This document shows, in pieces, positions 43,080 to 53,880 of a stretch of DNA of 64,000 bases (the first letter of the stretch is position 1; every line of letters starts with the position of its first letter). Made by a program: the position numbers and the translations under genes. The stretch is from Periplaneta americana (lineage: Eukaryota > Arthropoda > Insecta > Blattodea > Blattidae), in assembly GCF_040183065.1 (NCBI RefSeq), contig NC_091120.1:172519988-172583987 (forward strand). Direction: 5' to 3'. The notes beneath the pieces were generated by a model, which saw only the letters and a list, made by a program, of their open reading frames with translations, did no database searches and was not told the origin of the DNA.

Positions 43080-43821
43080 TGATCACTCTCTACAATTTAA
43101 TTTCACTCCCGCCAACAATGGGATTTGCTCTCCGCACAGCAACACAGCGTTCGTTATTGCACTCCGCAAACGACAATGACAATTTACTTGGACTGTTAAC
43201 AACAATGAACTGTTAATCTGAACTAATATTCACAAAGCACTATTTACAACACAGAACTATCAGTTCTCAGTTCACAGCTCGTTTGTCTTGGCTAGTTCTT
43301 CTACCTCAGTCACACGCGTTCACAGAATCTCGAACCCCAGACCTTCAGAGACGATCCGCTGCACTTCGAACTCAGGTCCCCCAACTGCGGTCCACTGCAC
43401 TCGAACTCCGGGCTTCAGGCTCCACAGTTACGGACACAACTCAAGTCGCGCTCTGGTCTCGAAGCTGGCTTCACTGCTACACAAGACTGTCTGGCTTGCT
43501 CTCCACTGACTTTAACAACACTGGCTTACTGACGGGCTGAATAAACTGCTCAAGTTCACTCGTGTCTCTTCTTTTATAACTAAACCATAATTACGAGAAA
43601 TTTCTACGGTTGTTCAGAGATAGCTCTCGAATTATCTGGATATCTCCAAGCGTCACTCGAACAATCCGGACCCCTCTCCTCTCTACCGTGGTCTCTCTTT
43701 CCCCTGTCTTCTCTCCGCAGCACATGCCACAGGGAGCAGATGCGCGCGCAACCCGCCCAAAACACGGCCGACTTAGCACTTCCTTCTGCTGGTCGTGAGT
43801 TCGAACCTCACGTGGCCGTCA
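43080..43821. other. GC-richer block ending in a shortened tRNA-like sequence
   Basis: Several 62-85-codon frames overlap on both strands without domain. Near 43763-43820 ACGGCCG and TGGCCGT can pair as an acceptor stem around an intact T arm (GTGAGTTCGAACCTCAC), but the D arm is missing. A (AAT)n tail follows at once, as in tRNA-derived retroposons. It may be an LTR or SINE fragment that I cannot name. Confidence 0.35.
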
Positions 43822-43822
43822 C

Positions 43823-43874
<52 letters not shown>

Positions 43875-43912
43875 GTAATGATAATAATAATAGTAATAAT
43901 AATAATAATAAT
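43822..43912. repeat. (AAT)n microsatellite with interruptions
   Basis: About 30 units with a few G substitutions in the right half. Confidence 0.95.
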
Positions 43913-43939
43913 ATCAAGCTTTAAAAAATGAGAAGGCAT

Positions 43940-44187
43940 TAGGATTCCAACTCGGGGTGCCTGGATGACAACTCAGCATCCATCCACATGAGCTACGCTG
44001 TTACACAGTCTAATGCTTCCCTATTAAGCACTTAACGGAAGTATGTCACAAACAATAGCCAATATTTCCTAAACGAGGGATCATTGGCCACCCATACCAG
44101 GTATGACTTTAAACAGTGTGTCTTGTACTTTCATGTCCCAAATTTGATTTAATTCGGTGATATACAGAGCGTGTCCTCTCCTTGTAA
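43940..44187 (-). repeat. Interspersed repeat F, copy 2, inverted relative to copy 1
   Basis: Complement of copy 1: tRNA-like end at 43950-44015 (GAGCTACGCTGTTACACAG), GGCCACCCATACCAGGTATG at about 44083 and ACAGAGCGTGTCCTCTCC at 44165. Similarity by eye is about 80%. Confidence 0.7.
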
Positions 44188-44750
44188 GTAGGAGTTCTAA
44201 ATTAAAGTGGGTTAGATGAGGGGATGGCTAAGTATCAGGAGTCCGAGAACTGTGACAAGGTTAGAGTGAGTTAGATAAGGGAATAAGAGTGACAGGAGGT
44301 CGATTGTGACAAGGTTATAGAGTGGGTTATAGTTTACGACGCTACGGCGCTGGACACTTTAAACGTATTTAAGAGAAATATTTCAGTGAAAAGATATGAA
44401 TAATAATTTTGTCAAAACAGATTTATACCTACCAACTGCGTATGTCATACTGTGTCACAAATGCCATGGCTTCGGCCATACATCACGTCGTTGTCATTTA
44501 ACAAAGCGCTGTCTTAAATGAAGCAATAACACTTACAGACTGATCATCAAGAGAGTTAAACTATCCAGCCAGATACACGGAATATCAGAAACTCGTACTA
44601 CAAATTTCTCTGTACCAAGCCAGCAATGTAATATTATTGCAGAAAAAGTTAAAAAAAACAGACGACATACAGCCCTGTTAAAAATAGAAATATGACGATT
44701 CTGTACCTTCGAATTTTCCTATTCTAAATGAACCATATCCAACAAAGCTC
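44188..44750. other. No gene seen
   Basis: Two loose copies of GTTAGAGTGAGTTAGATAAGG-like sequence occur at 44210-44340. Nothing coding. Confidence 0.4.
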
Positions 44751-44756
44751 GTGTTC

Positions 44757-44818
44757 ACACCTGTGGAGTAACGGCGAAACCAGTGGCCCGGGTTCGAATC
44801 CTGGTTCGGGCAAGTTAC
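44757..44818 (+). mobile_element. SINE family A, head only
   Basis: CACACCTGTGGAGTAACGG, a deletion through the anticodon region, then GGCCCGGGTTCGAATCC and GGGCAAGTTAC. The body and tail are absent. Confidence 0.75.
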
Positions 44819-46395
44819 TAACATTACTCTTTCATAGATAGATCCAAGAGCTAGCTATACACCAACGTAATCGGGTTAAGCTATAATTGTATTAGCTCTG
44901 GTTGATGCAAGATATAGATTTGTTATTGTTTACGTTGGTTCTTCTTTTTGGCTCATGTCGAACAGGAATTTGTGTTTAATCAATTAATATATCGTCTTCA
45001 TTAGTGGAGAAATTGCAGAAAGATTTCTGTTTTACCGCCATTATGGTATGTATGATGTATAAATCACGTGTTATTAAATGATTTAGTTCATCACCTACTA
45101 TAATTTTACAATTGGTTTCTCGGCGATGATCGCCAGGTTTTTGCCTCCAAGGCAAACGCCGACGATTTTCGTCGAGCCCAGCGACGTTCGTTGACGTTCA
45201 GCGCCGTAAACTGTAAAGAAACCATGCACATTCAAATCAACGGGACAGAATCCCAGCGAAGATCGCCGTAGACAAACCGTAGATTTAGAATGTTTAATGT
45301 GTATGTTGGAAACCAAAATCAATATCAATATACAAAATATTTCTGTCAATAATACGAATAATCACGTAGGCCTAATTATAACATTACTGGTATGAAATAA
45401 TATCCATCACTAATATAATGTTATTAGTTAGTCAATAAAATTTTATTACATCCATTGTTGACGTCGTAACTTCATTGAAACGAATGTCATGATCTATGTA
45501 GGTAATGGTTCAATATTACGTTACAAACATAAGCATCTACCAGTGACTTTAAAATCAGCGTCAGTTAGTGAATATTTTCATGATGTTTACATACGGAAGT
45601 AATTATTATTATGATTATGTTGCTATTCCTCTGCCTCATGTCTTTCAAATTGTTAAAAGATGAGTAATAAATGTTTTCAGTTAATATTAAATTATGCCAG
45701 CCCTGACGTAGATGGAGAACCATCTGGTGGAGGTTCCAGATGTTACACCCAGTTTCGTGACATGCGCACTCAGAATTCGTTCCCACGAAATGGGCTAATT
45801 GTTCCTAATGATTCTTCTTATAGTAGTAGTATTTTAGTAGTATTTATACTGTTGTTAGTCCGTACAGCGAATAGGGATTACAAAGAATGGACACTGAGAA
45901 TTTTTCTGTGTTTTGTTTCTCTGTGCGCCAGCGGTTAGTTCCACTTTCAAGCGCTAGAGGTTAGTGTAATCGAGCACACTCTAAGATAATAATTGAGAAT
46001 AGAGTTGAGACACATGATCCAAGCATCGCCTACCTTATTGCATGATCCAGTAACACTTTGCTTCAAATAAATTCAAGTTAACAGCTTTTCCTTATTTCTC
46101 AGTGACAAACTAGTTGTAATAATATTTTTTTTTTATATTTTTATAAAATAATATAATGCATTATAAAATTATGTATCAATTTCGTTTGATATTTGTATAC
46201 AATATAATATAGGTATATGTTTTTACTTCTTATAGGAGTTTTGTTTTTTCTATTTTCAGCGCTATCAAATCATTACATATTTTAATTGTTGATGTGGGTC
46301 AACGTCTCAACTCTCATTATAAAGGAACTCTAGAGTCTAGACGTTACAGTTAATGACGGATTTATTATTTCATCGGTCCAATTTATTTTATTTGA
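44819..46395. other. No convincing gene
   Basis: A GC-richer patch at 45110-45260 resembles a MITE body but I cannot find its ends. The frames at 45098-45349 (minus) and 45660-45938 (plus) have hydrophobic stretches but no domain. Confidence 0.4.
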
Positions 46396-46397
46396 AT

Positions 46398-46640
46398 ATA
46401 TGAGTAGCTTAATATCAAAGACGGACATCTGTCGTCTCCATAGTTTTGATCTAGAGGCAGTTTTTTAATTCACAGTGTTCTCTGTAATACTTAACACAAT
46501 TTATTTTATAAATGTAGTGTTAGAGTTTGCATATGGTTTCACTGTAACTGGAAAGAGCATGAAAAATTGTATAAAAAACCACAGCTATCTAAATTTCGAT
46601 TGAGGTCAGATGTCCGTCTTTGATATTAAGCTACTCATAT
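46398..46640. mobile_element. MITE with perfect 34-bp inverted ends
   Basis: Positions 46398-46431 and 46607-46640 are exact inverses (start ATATGAGTAGCTTAATATCA). The total is 243 bp, with no ORF. Perfect arms point to a recent insertion. TA-rich flanks prevent me from fixing the target duplication. Confidence 0.85.
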
Positions 46641-48142
46641 AATGTACCTAGATGTATTAATTGTATGTGTTATATTTCCGTTGTATCGACTGCTAGCTGG
46701 TGTGATGTCAATGCCAACTCCTGGGAGAACGCAGAATCTCACGCTCAAACTAGTTTGAAGGTCATTGAAATCAGTCCTGCTACATCAAAGGTACCGACGC
46801 GAAGTGTCCATACTATATAATATCTATAGGCTGCTTGGTCCGTACGTGTCGGTCGTTCTTGAGCTGTACGTCCTCAAACTTCGCTTCGCTCTGAACCACC
46901 GCATCCCTCTGTATGTTCCCTGTTTCGCCTACGGTAGTACCAGAGATCACCGGTGGAGAGCTTTATTAGTAATCTCCGATTTCTCCGCGGTAGTAGTCAC
47001 TCCGATGAGCAGCACTAAGTGTAACTCTGAAAATATTGAGATTAGGACCCATGTTTATATGACTTTTTTGCTCAAAATGTCTTCGGAAATATGCTGCATA
47101 AGTGACGATAACTCCTTGTGAATCGCTCTGTGTAATATGTGTTTGTATAATATTTACTTTTTTACATCTTAATGCATAATTCTGTCGTAAAACCATGGAA
47201 TAGGTTACAATAAATGAGATAAAACAGAAATAATCTCGGAGGTACGAATGGACCTAGATACGAGAGTTTTCCCATTCGTGTCATTTAAGGTCAGTCTTTG
47301 TCAATACGAAAAGACTCAAAAAAGGATTTCTTTTATAATCCGATTGAAATTCTTCTGGCGTCATAACTTTATTGTTATGATTTTAAATCTTTCATGTAAT
47401 GGTGCAATATACTGTACTCCTATTTGTTCACGCAAGCGCAGATAAGGATCTGCGCCAATAAGTACACGCGTTGCTCTAGTTCAAGTTTAATTCGACGACT
47501 GTGCTGTCAGCGTTCAGGGAACACGTGCAGCGCTCTTGGTGCGGGAGAGAGAGACGACCATCGATATTCCTCAGGTAGGGCTCTGCTTCTCCTCGCTGAA
47601 CAAGGCTTACAGAAGCCTAAATCTTTATTTTACAATTTGTATTAGCTTCAAAGTTCATCATTATCAAAGACCGGAATTTTGGCAGAATGCCTTTTTAAAT
47701 GTGTTAAATCTATCTTCATTTTGAAAGTAAATCTGTACGAATTATACCTTTGTGATTGAAACCTCACAGTTTTATGTTGCCCATTTCTGCCTTTTGTAAT
47801 ATAAATGTCTAATTTAAAAAATAAATGTTTTTTTTTGCTTTATTTGATTATTTATCTATTATTTATTAATGTAGTATTAAAATTGCCTACAGATATATTT
47901 TAATTTATTTCTATAACTGCTACAATGAAAGTGACTTCACCGAATGTAGCCTATATTATTGTCTTTCAGTCAGTACAGTTTCTCTTTGCAACAATGAGTG
48001 CTGCCGTGCAAAAATGTATAACAGTATTTAATTATCGCTTGTGTTCATTTGACAAGGCGTCAATGAGTCCGAGTCTAACGTTATTTTTAACGGTTATTTT
48101 TCTTTCAGTTTTCATTGCGACGTTGTTGTAGCTAGCAGCAAG
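46641..48142. other. No recognised gene
   Basis: A 118-codon plus frame (46765-47121) and GC-richer DNA at 47460-47600 are present without any domain I recognise. TTTCTTTCAG at 48099-48108 could be a splice acceptor for the BED-like exon that follows. Confidence 0.35.
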
Positions 48143-48320
48143 ATGCCGAAATTCAGTGTTCCTTTACGCAGTAAATTGCGAAGTTACGTTAATACTATTG
48201 GATCAGACGTATTTTGTACTGACGGTAAATACTTACATGCAAAATATGTGAATAGTCAGTGAACTACGAAAAGAAATATTTCATATCGCAACATATTAGT
48301 ACAATTATTGCGTATTTTAG
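48143..48320 (+). pseudogene. CGGBP1/BED-like N-terminus of a hAT protein, broken
   Basis: ATG at 48143 reads MPKFSVPLRSKLRSYVNTIG, then SDVFCTDGKY. After a frame change it reads CKICE, a stop, SVNYEKKYFISQHIS. This is the layout of the CGGBP1-type finger ('MPK......k.R.yv...G.dvFsTDGkiLyCk.C...v......f.v.qHi...H') found at the N-terminus of a hAT lineage. Both Cys of CKIC and the first His are present. One frameshift and one stop inactivate it. The catalytic part is not visible downstream. Confidence 0.72.
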
Positions 48321-49097
48321 CTTTTTATAATGCCTTTTTGCCTGCCTATTTTAATGATTCATAATGCCTAAACTTCCGGTCTCTAATCATGATCATCATT
48401 TTTGTCACCATCTTCATTATCATCACATACCGAATTAGATTGTACTGTACAATGACTTTATTATGACTAGATCTATTTTGCAGTGCACGAAAGTTTTAAA
48501 TTCCTTTATAAAATTGGCGAATTTCGGTATTATTTCGCGTAACAAAAATAAATTCGTTGTTATTTCACGTTTAAAAAGTATAACTTTTTTACTCTCGTTA
48601 TGCACAAGCACATTAGACTACTGTATCTTCTTGCGAAGACTAGAGATCTATACCATCAAGATTCTTTGTACATTTTAACGTTACTTAAAGCTTTGTATCG
48701 GCACTTAACTGTAGCTGTTGTGTAGAGAAATTTGTGTAAATTTCCCATCCTTTGTGCGAATAATATAAATAGGCACTGCAAAACATTCAAACTATTTCTG
48801 CTTTTCGTTTAAAAATAGTCTATTGAAATATGGTTTGAATATTAGAGTCAAAATTTTTTACATAAACATTAATCCTCGGACCCTTTAAATTAAAATTTCG
48901 AAAAAAAAAATCAAAACTTCTCTTGAAAAACAATAATTTCGGAAAGTTGGTGCTAAAAAATAACGATTTCGCATGTGAACAAATTTTCGCAAGTTGAAAT
49001 TTACGATATTTTGACCTGGAAGAGCTTGAAAAATAAAATTCTTACTTTTATCAACTAAAAACCGTATTTCGCAATTCCGTGGTTTGCGAGTATTACT
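48321..49097. other. No gene seen
   Basis: AT-rich, one 71-codon frame without domain. The right part (48830-49090) has ACGATTTCG/TTTTCGCAA phrases that occur only here. Confidence 0.4.
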
Positions 49098-49233
49098 TAA
49101 ACTGGAGCCTCAATTTTAGGCAGGAAAAATGTCTTATCCTTACCTTATCAGGCAGCTAGGGGGTGGGGAGTGAGTGAACGAAGGTGGGGTATTCGTGTAC
49201 AGTTGTCTCTTGGTAGTAGTCGGGTGTTTCGTA

Positions 49234-49560
49234 ATGAGCGCAACCACGCTTAAAAGGAAAAAGAAATTCGTACTCTATGAAGACTAAGTTCACTGTGATA
49301 GACTGAAGAAAGTTGAAAGTGTGGCAAGTTTAGCTTTATAACTGTCCATACCAGAGAGTACTTTAGCGAAGTGGAAGAGGAGTATTACTGGCAACAGTGA
49401 TTTTGATACTATTTCCAATTCAATTCTTGAAAATAGAAAAACGGTAAGAAGACCAACTATAAACAATGGAGACATTATGCTCTTTCTTTGCCCTCTCAAA
49501 AGGATCAGTATGTACTGTGATATGAAGAGTCCACTGCAAGAATGATGGATGTCATTTGGA
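49234..49560 (+). pseudogene. pogo/Tigger transposase N-terminus (CENP-B type HTH), degenerate
   Basis: ATG at 49234 reads MSATTLKRKKKFVLYED, then with stops CDRLKKVESVASLAL and LSIPESTLAKWKRSI, ILENRKTVRRPTIN. The pattern 'K..vi...e.g.s...la...gis.stl..w......i' is the first helix-turn-helix of Tigger/CENP-B-like DNA-binding domains. Two in-frame stops fall within the first 50 codons. The gene is lost after 49560. Confidence 0.65.
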
Positions 49561-49774
49561 ATACATTTTGCAGGAGAAGCAATTGAAAGTTTGAAATGCT
49601 TAGCGGTCAAAGCTTAACTGTGATTTTTCGATCATTACTGGACAATGACTATCAGTGTTAATGCCATACAACTCTGTATGTACATTCTATATGTCTTAAG
49701 CTATGCATTGGCAGTCTTGGTTCATTTTCGACAAGAAAGTGACATCCATCATTCTTGCAGTGGACTCTTCATAT
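49520..49774. repeat. 35-bp perfect inverted repeat inside the pogo element
   Basis: 49520-49554 and 49740-49774 are exact complements (arm begins ATATGAAGAGTCCACTGCAA). The loop is 185 bp. The left arm lies in the degenerate coding region, so the right arm is probably an inverted copy of it. Confidence 0.88.
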
Positions 49775-50030
49775 ATAAAGGAAGTATATTTTATGCGGTG
49801 ACACAAGCAATAATTTATTTTATTTATGTGTATTTTTTTATTTCTCTAGAATGCACAGTTCTTTCATGAAAAAGATGTCACAGAAGTTTAAAATTTGCCC
49901 TTGTTTCAGTAATCATCCATTTATTTATCAGATGTTTAAATTCAACTGCAATAAATTCATTTATTTTAAAATATATCTGTTACATTCTTGCTATCTAATT
50001 TACGAAATCGCCTCGATTCTCTATCGGTAA
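49640..50030. other. Non-coding interior of the pogo element
   Basis: AT-rich with no transposase homology. It probably replaces the deleted catalytic region. Confidence 0.4.
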
Positions 50031-50229
50031 AATTACGATATACAATGAGAACCTGAAATAGTGAACATTATTCTTGCGGACCCTGTAAGGTGGCTGAACT
50101 CTGAATCGACGTGCCCCCTCCTAGAATCGAACTGCCTAAAATCATACTGCCTACAATTGAGGCTCCACTGTATTTCTAATTGGTTTATTTTACGTCTTAT
50201 CAACTGGTTATATAATACCAGTGAAATAA

Positions 50230-50395
50230 GTCCAGCGTCCAACGCTGAAAGTTACTCAGAATTTGCTTGTAATGGGTAGAGGGGAAATCCCGAAAAAACT
50301 CAGCAGGTAACTTGTCCCAACCAGGATTTGAACACGGACCCGTTTGTTTCACTGTCAGACATGCTAACTGTTATTCCACAGCGATGGAGTCTTCC
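50230..50395 (-). mobile_element. SINE family A, old 3'-truncated copy
   Basis: Complement reads a decayed tRNA head (GTTCAAATCCTGG), CAAGTTACCTGCTGAG, TTTTTTCGGGATTTCCCCTC and TGAGTAACTTTCAGCGTTGG. Many substitutions against the copies at 5.0 and 6.0 kb indicate greater age. No target duplication found. Confidence 0.75.
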
Positions 50396-50984
50396 TATGC
50401 AGATTTTTCCGACAGGTTAATATTTGAAAACTAATAGTGAAATGTGGGTGTTTTAAAAATACTTTCCTATATTACGGCAATTGAGAAGACGTATAAACAC
50501 GGCTTGTAGATTTACGTGTATACTTTTCATTCTATGAATAAACTCTATATACATATAAGTTATAGGGGATTTTTTAGGATTCTTCAGGACTTAAAACGTA
50601 CAAAATAATATTTTCTACCGTATGTAAACTATTATTTTGTAAAAATTATCTCTAGTTTATGACCCCTATGAATGCGTACAGTACATGACATGCAGTTACC
50701 CTTAAAAGGAATGAGACGACTCTTGGTCGTCGGAAGTTAAAGTTCTACAGCGCCGTTCACTCGATATCGACGTAACAATAAGTACCATGACAAATACAAC
50801 AAGAATTGTTAAAAGGACCACAATAAGGACAAGTACCAGAATAAGGATCACGAAGTAGATAGCTATTTAAGGCCACGATTTCACAACATAGCTCGAGTCA
50901 CAAAATATCATTGTTTCTCTGTACCGAATGGCAAATGCCTGCTATGGGATCTACATTCTGGACTGCTGCTGTCACTGTCTTGTC
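50396..50984. other. No gene seen
   Basis: AT-rich; nothing recognised. Confidence 0.45.
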
Positions 50985-51050
50985 TTGGTAGCTCATATAG
51001 TAGCGTTTCGGTTCCACTGTATAACTGAAACGTCTCGTGTTCGATCCCAG
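50985..51050 (+). other. tRNA-like SINE head fragment
   Basis: TGGTAGCTCATATAGTAGCG (A-box-like) and GTGTTCGATCCCAGG (B-box-like) are spaced as in a tRNA, with a poor acceptor stem. It is probably a head of an unlisted SINE rather than a tRNA gene. Confidence 0.45.
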
Positions 51051-51304
51051 GTAAAACTTTCTTTTTATTGAGGTGTAATTAATTTGTTCAGAGTTCCTCG
51101 ACTGTTTAATTTGTCGAAAAATATGGAATAATTTATGCCCAATTTCTGGGTCTTACAAGTGGGCTGAACCTCGTCACAAAAATTAATAAATCATACTTGG
51201 AAGTTAAAAGTATTCTTCCTCAAACAAAAATCGTAAGAAACAAAAAGAGACCCGTTAACTTAAAATCTTGTCCACATGCCATCAGCTTCTATTACAGCTC
51301 TAAG

Positions 51305-52140
51305 TCAATCCGACATGAATGTCACGAGATTGTGGAATAAGTTCTGATCCCCGGCGAGATCTTTCCAGGTGTGAACAACTTTATTCCACAATTCGTCTCG
51401 ATTTCGAGGGCGTCGGTGGGCTATTCTTCTCTTTTTCAATTTCGCCCATAAATTTTCGATGACATTCAAATCAGGTGACTTCGGAGGCCAATTAATGATA
51501 ATTTCGATCTCGGGTCTCCTGTGAAACCATCTTTGAATGCTTGCGGCATAGTGCACGGGATGGTTATCCTGCTGGAACAGCAATGTTCCTTCGATAAAAC
51601 GTTCTCGGACGGAAGGAAGGAATATATTTTCCAGAATGTGCTCGTAAGTTCCCGCATTAAACCGGCCATCGATGCGTTCTATAACGCCAGGTCCATCGTA
51701 AGACATCCACCCCCAACACGATATGCTAAAGCGCCCCGATCTTTCATGTTGGTGCACATAGCGCTGATCATGTCGGAGACCATCCTCACGATAGACACGG
51801 ACAGGACCTTCGTAATCACTCGAGATGGTTGTTTCGTCGGAGAAAATTATATTTCTCCAATCGAAATCCACTCGATTGGTAGCGAAGGCAAGACGGTCGA
51901 CAGCTTATGCTTCCCCCAATATTTCCATTTGCGCAGCCCTCCGGCTCCTAAAGCCGCGGTTCCTCAACCTGCTGATCAGTCTGTGAAGAACCGGGAAAGT
52001 TAGATGTTGCTCTCATTTCGTTAGCAGTCCGAAAGGGGTCCTGTCGAACTGTCTCGAATAAGAGAGCATCCTCTTCCAATGAAGAAATCCTGAAATACTG
52101 ATAATGATCGGCAATGGTGATAGAAGGATGACCCAAAAAG
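51305..52140 (-). pseudogene. Tc1-like transposase, DD36E spacing, nearly complete
   Basis: A 188-codon open part (51305-51871) holds IIFSDETTISS (first Asp), LLFQQDNHPVHYAAS (second Asp) and WPPKSPDLNVIENLWAKLKK (Glu). There are 36 residues between the second Asp and the Glu, against 34 in typical Tc1. Upstream, in another frame, SRLRNRGFRSRRAAQ and AFATNRVDFDWRN give the end of the DNA-binding region and the linker. TVRQDPFRTANEMR is the start of the second helix-turn-helix. One frameshift near 51980 and one stop near 51915 separate the parts. Terminal repeats were not located. Confidence 0.87.
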
Positions 52141-52530
52141 AGGATACTTTATAGCCGATCATAATCAGTATTTCATTTCGTTCTCTTTATGTAAAATTCG
52201 TCGTAATTACATGAAAGAAACTTTATTATTCAATTTTTTTCGATTAGCTTTGTCTATGATTAATTCATGGCTTCTTTATTCTCTAGTGATAATTTGATAT
52301 ACTGAAGCATTTTGTTTTTGTTACGTATAGCCTACATACACTGGGATCATAAATTGAAGGCAATTTTTATTAAATAATCGTTTAGAAAAGGGTAAAAAAA
52401 TATGGTTTTGTAAGTTTTGAGAACACAATGATGCAAAAATGAAATAATAAGTAGGCCTACATGGCGCCATTACAAAGAAAGAACAGGATTTTTGACACTC
52501 TACGTTCAAAACTGTCGTTTTTCAACTCTT
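52141..52530. other. No gene seen
   Basis: AT-rich flank of the Tc1-like gene. The expected inverted repeats are not evident. Confidence 0.4.
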
Positions 52531-52739
52531 GTAGTTTTTGGTATAATAGAGTTACGGAAAGAAAGCTGCAAGAAGTTTTCCTTACTTTTTACTCACTTTG
52601 TTATTGCGTTACGTGTTTGCAAGGGTTACTCGTAATGTACCCAGAGTCACTGATAGATAAGCCTCAGAATAACAGAACAAAGTTAAACGACTGGAACAAA
52701 GTAGGCTATATACAGAGGAGATATTATTATTATTATTAA

Positions 52740-52787
<48 letters not shown>

Positions 52788-53143
52788 CAGTATCAGTCTA
52801 TTTCCTAAAAAATGTAAAATAGGCATTTCGAAGTACTAAAAGATACATTTGTCATTGCACTAAAAGATTTGGAAGTTAACCTACAAATTTAACATACGAA
52901 ATTATACAGTATATATATTTTTGGGTATTTACAAACTTATAAATCTCCTGTAGTTTTGGTATATAGAGTTTCGGAAAGAAAGCTACAAGAAGTGTTCAGT
53001 ACTTTTTATTCACCTTGTGTATTGCGTTACGTGTTTGCAAGAGGTTACTTGTAACGTACCCTGAGTGAAATTTGTCATTGATAACCTCAGAATAATAGTA
53101 CAAAGATAAACAAACGACTGGAACAAAGTATGTGCAGAAGAGA

Positions 53144-53204
<61 letters not shown>

Positions 53205-53345
53205 TTCTAAAAAATATAAAATAGACATTTCGAGATATTACAAGGCAGCCTACATTTGTCATTGAACTAAAAGTGTTAGAAGTTAAACCTACAAATTTAA
53301 CATACGAAATTATACATTTTGGGTATCTACAAACCTATAAATTAT
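52531..53345. repeat. Tandem duplication, two 419-bp units each with an (ATT)n tract
   Basis: GTAGTTTTTGGTATAATAGA at 52531 recurs at 52950 as GTAGTTTTGGTATATAGAG. TTGCGTTACGTGTTTGCAAG, CCTCAGAATAA and CGACTGGAACAAAGTA follow in both units. Each unit contains a long (ATT)n run (52722-52788 and 53143-53204). Divergence outside the microsatellite is moderate. Confidence 0.92.
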
Positions 53346-53640
53346 CCACAACTTTCTAAACTGTTTAGTCGTATTTAGTAGTATTTATTTATTTAACCTG
53401 GTAGAGATAAGGCCATCAGTGTTCTTATTGCACTAAGAATTTACAGGATGGAATATGTTATCTAATTATTATTTTTTGTAATGTCAGAAGTGTCCATATT
53501 CCTAGATTTCTTTCTGTAAAGCTAGTAAAACGTCCATTTTCAGTTTCGTCAAATATTGCGTAGTCTTTAAAATTCTACATGTCGTGGGTATTGTAATTGG
53601 GTTCATGCTAACTTTTATCTGCTGTTCAAGAAATCATGTT
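53346..53640. other. No gene seen
   Basis: AT-rich, nothing recognised. Confidence 0.4.
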
Positions 53641-53654
53641 TAGTACACATTCAG

Positions 53655-53880
53655 AGTTGTGTTCGGTATTGTGTACAAAATATTATTACACAAAAAAATT
53701 TACAATAGTAATATGCGTTACAAGAGCGGTATGTTGAAGTTTTCATGTTCGAGGAAAAGTTTGAAAAAGCGAAACGTAGTTGAGCTTTTTCAATTTCCGA
53801 GAATTGAAAGAAAACATACCGCTCGTGTATCGTACATTATTTTGTGCGAAGATCGTTTATTACATACCTGAAAGAGGAAT
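53655..53880. mobile_element. Short inverted-repeat element (MITE)
   Basis: GAGCGGTATGTT at 53724 and AACATACCGCTC at 53813 are inverse, and the arms extend weakly outward (GTAATATGCGTTAC against GTAATAAACG on the complement). No ORF of note. Confidence 0.45.

Larger units (their letters stand above)
49100..50170 (+). mobile_element. pogo/Tigger-like element, 1.07 kb
   Basis: Ends AACTGGAGCCTCAATTTTAG and, on the right complement, CAGTGGAGCCTCAATTGTAG, with TA at 49098-49099 and 50171-50172. It carries the N-terminal part of a CENP-B/pogo-type gene and a 35-bp internal inverted repeat. The catalytic region is missing. Confidence 0.75.

Noticed and set aside
43080-43821. LTR retrotransposon
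   Set aside because: I could not find paired terminal repeats, a primer-binding site or gag/pol sequence. Only a tRNA-like end is visible.
45098-45349. Small secreted protein with signal-like N-terminus
   Set aside because: The hydrophobic start arises from AT-rich sequence, the GC-rich part looks like a MITE body, and there is no cleavage-site or expression evidence.
46765-47121. 118-codon plus-strand frame as a host gene
   Set aside because: No recognisable domain, no promoter or splice signals. Length is within chance for 64 kb in six frames.
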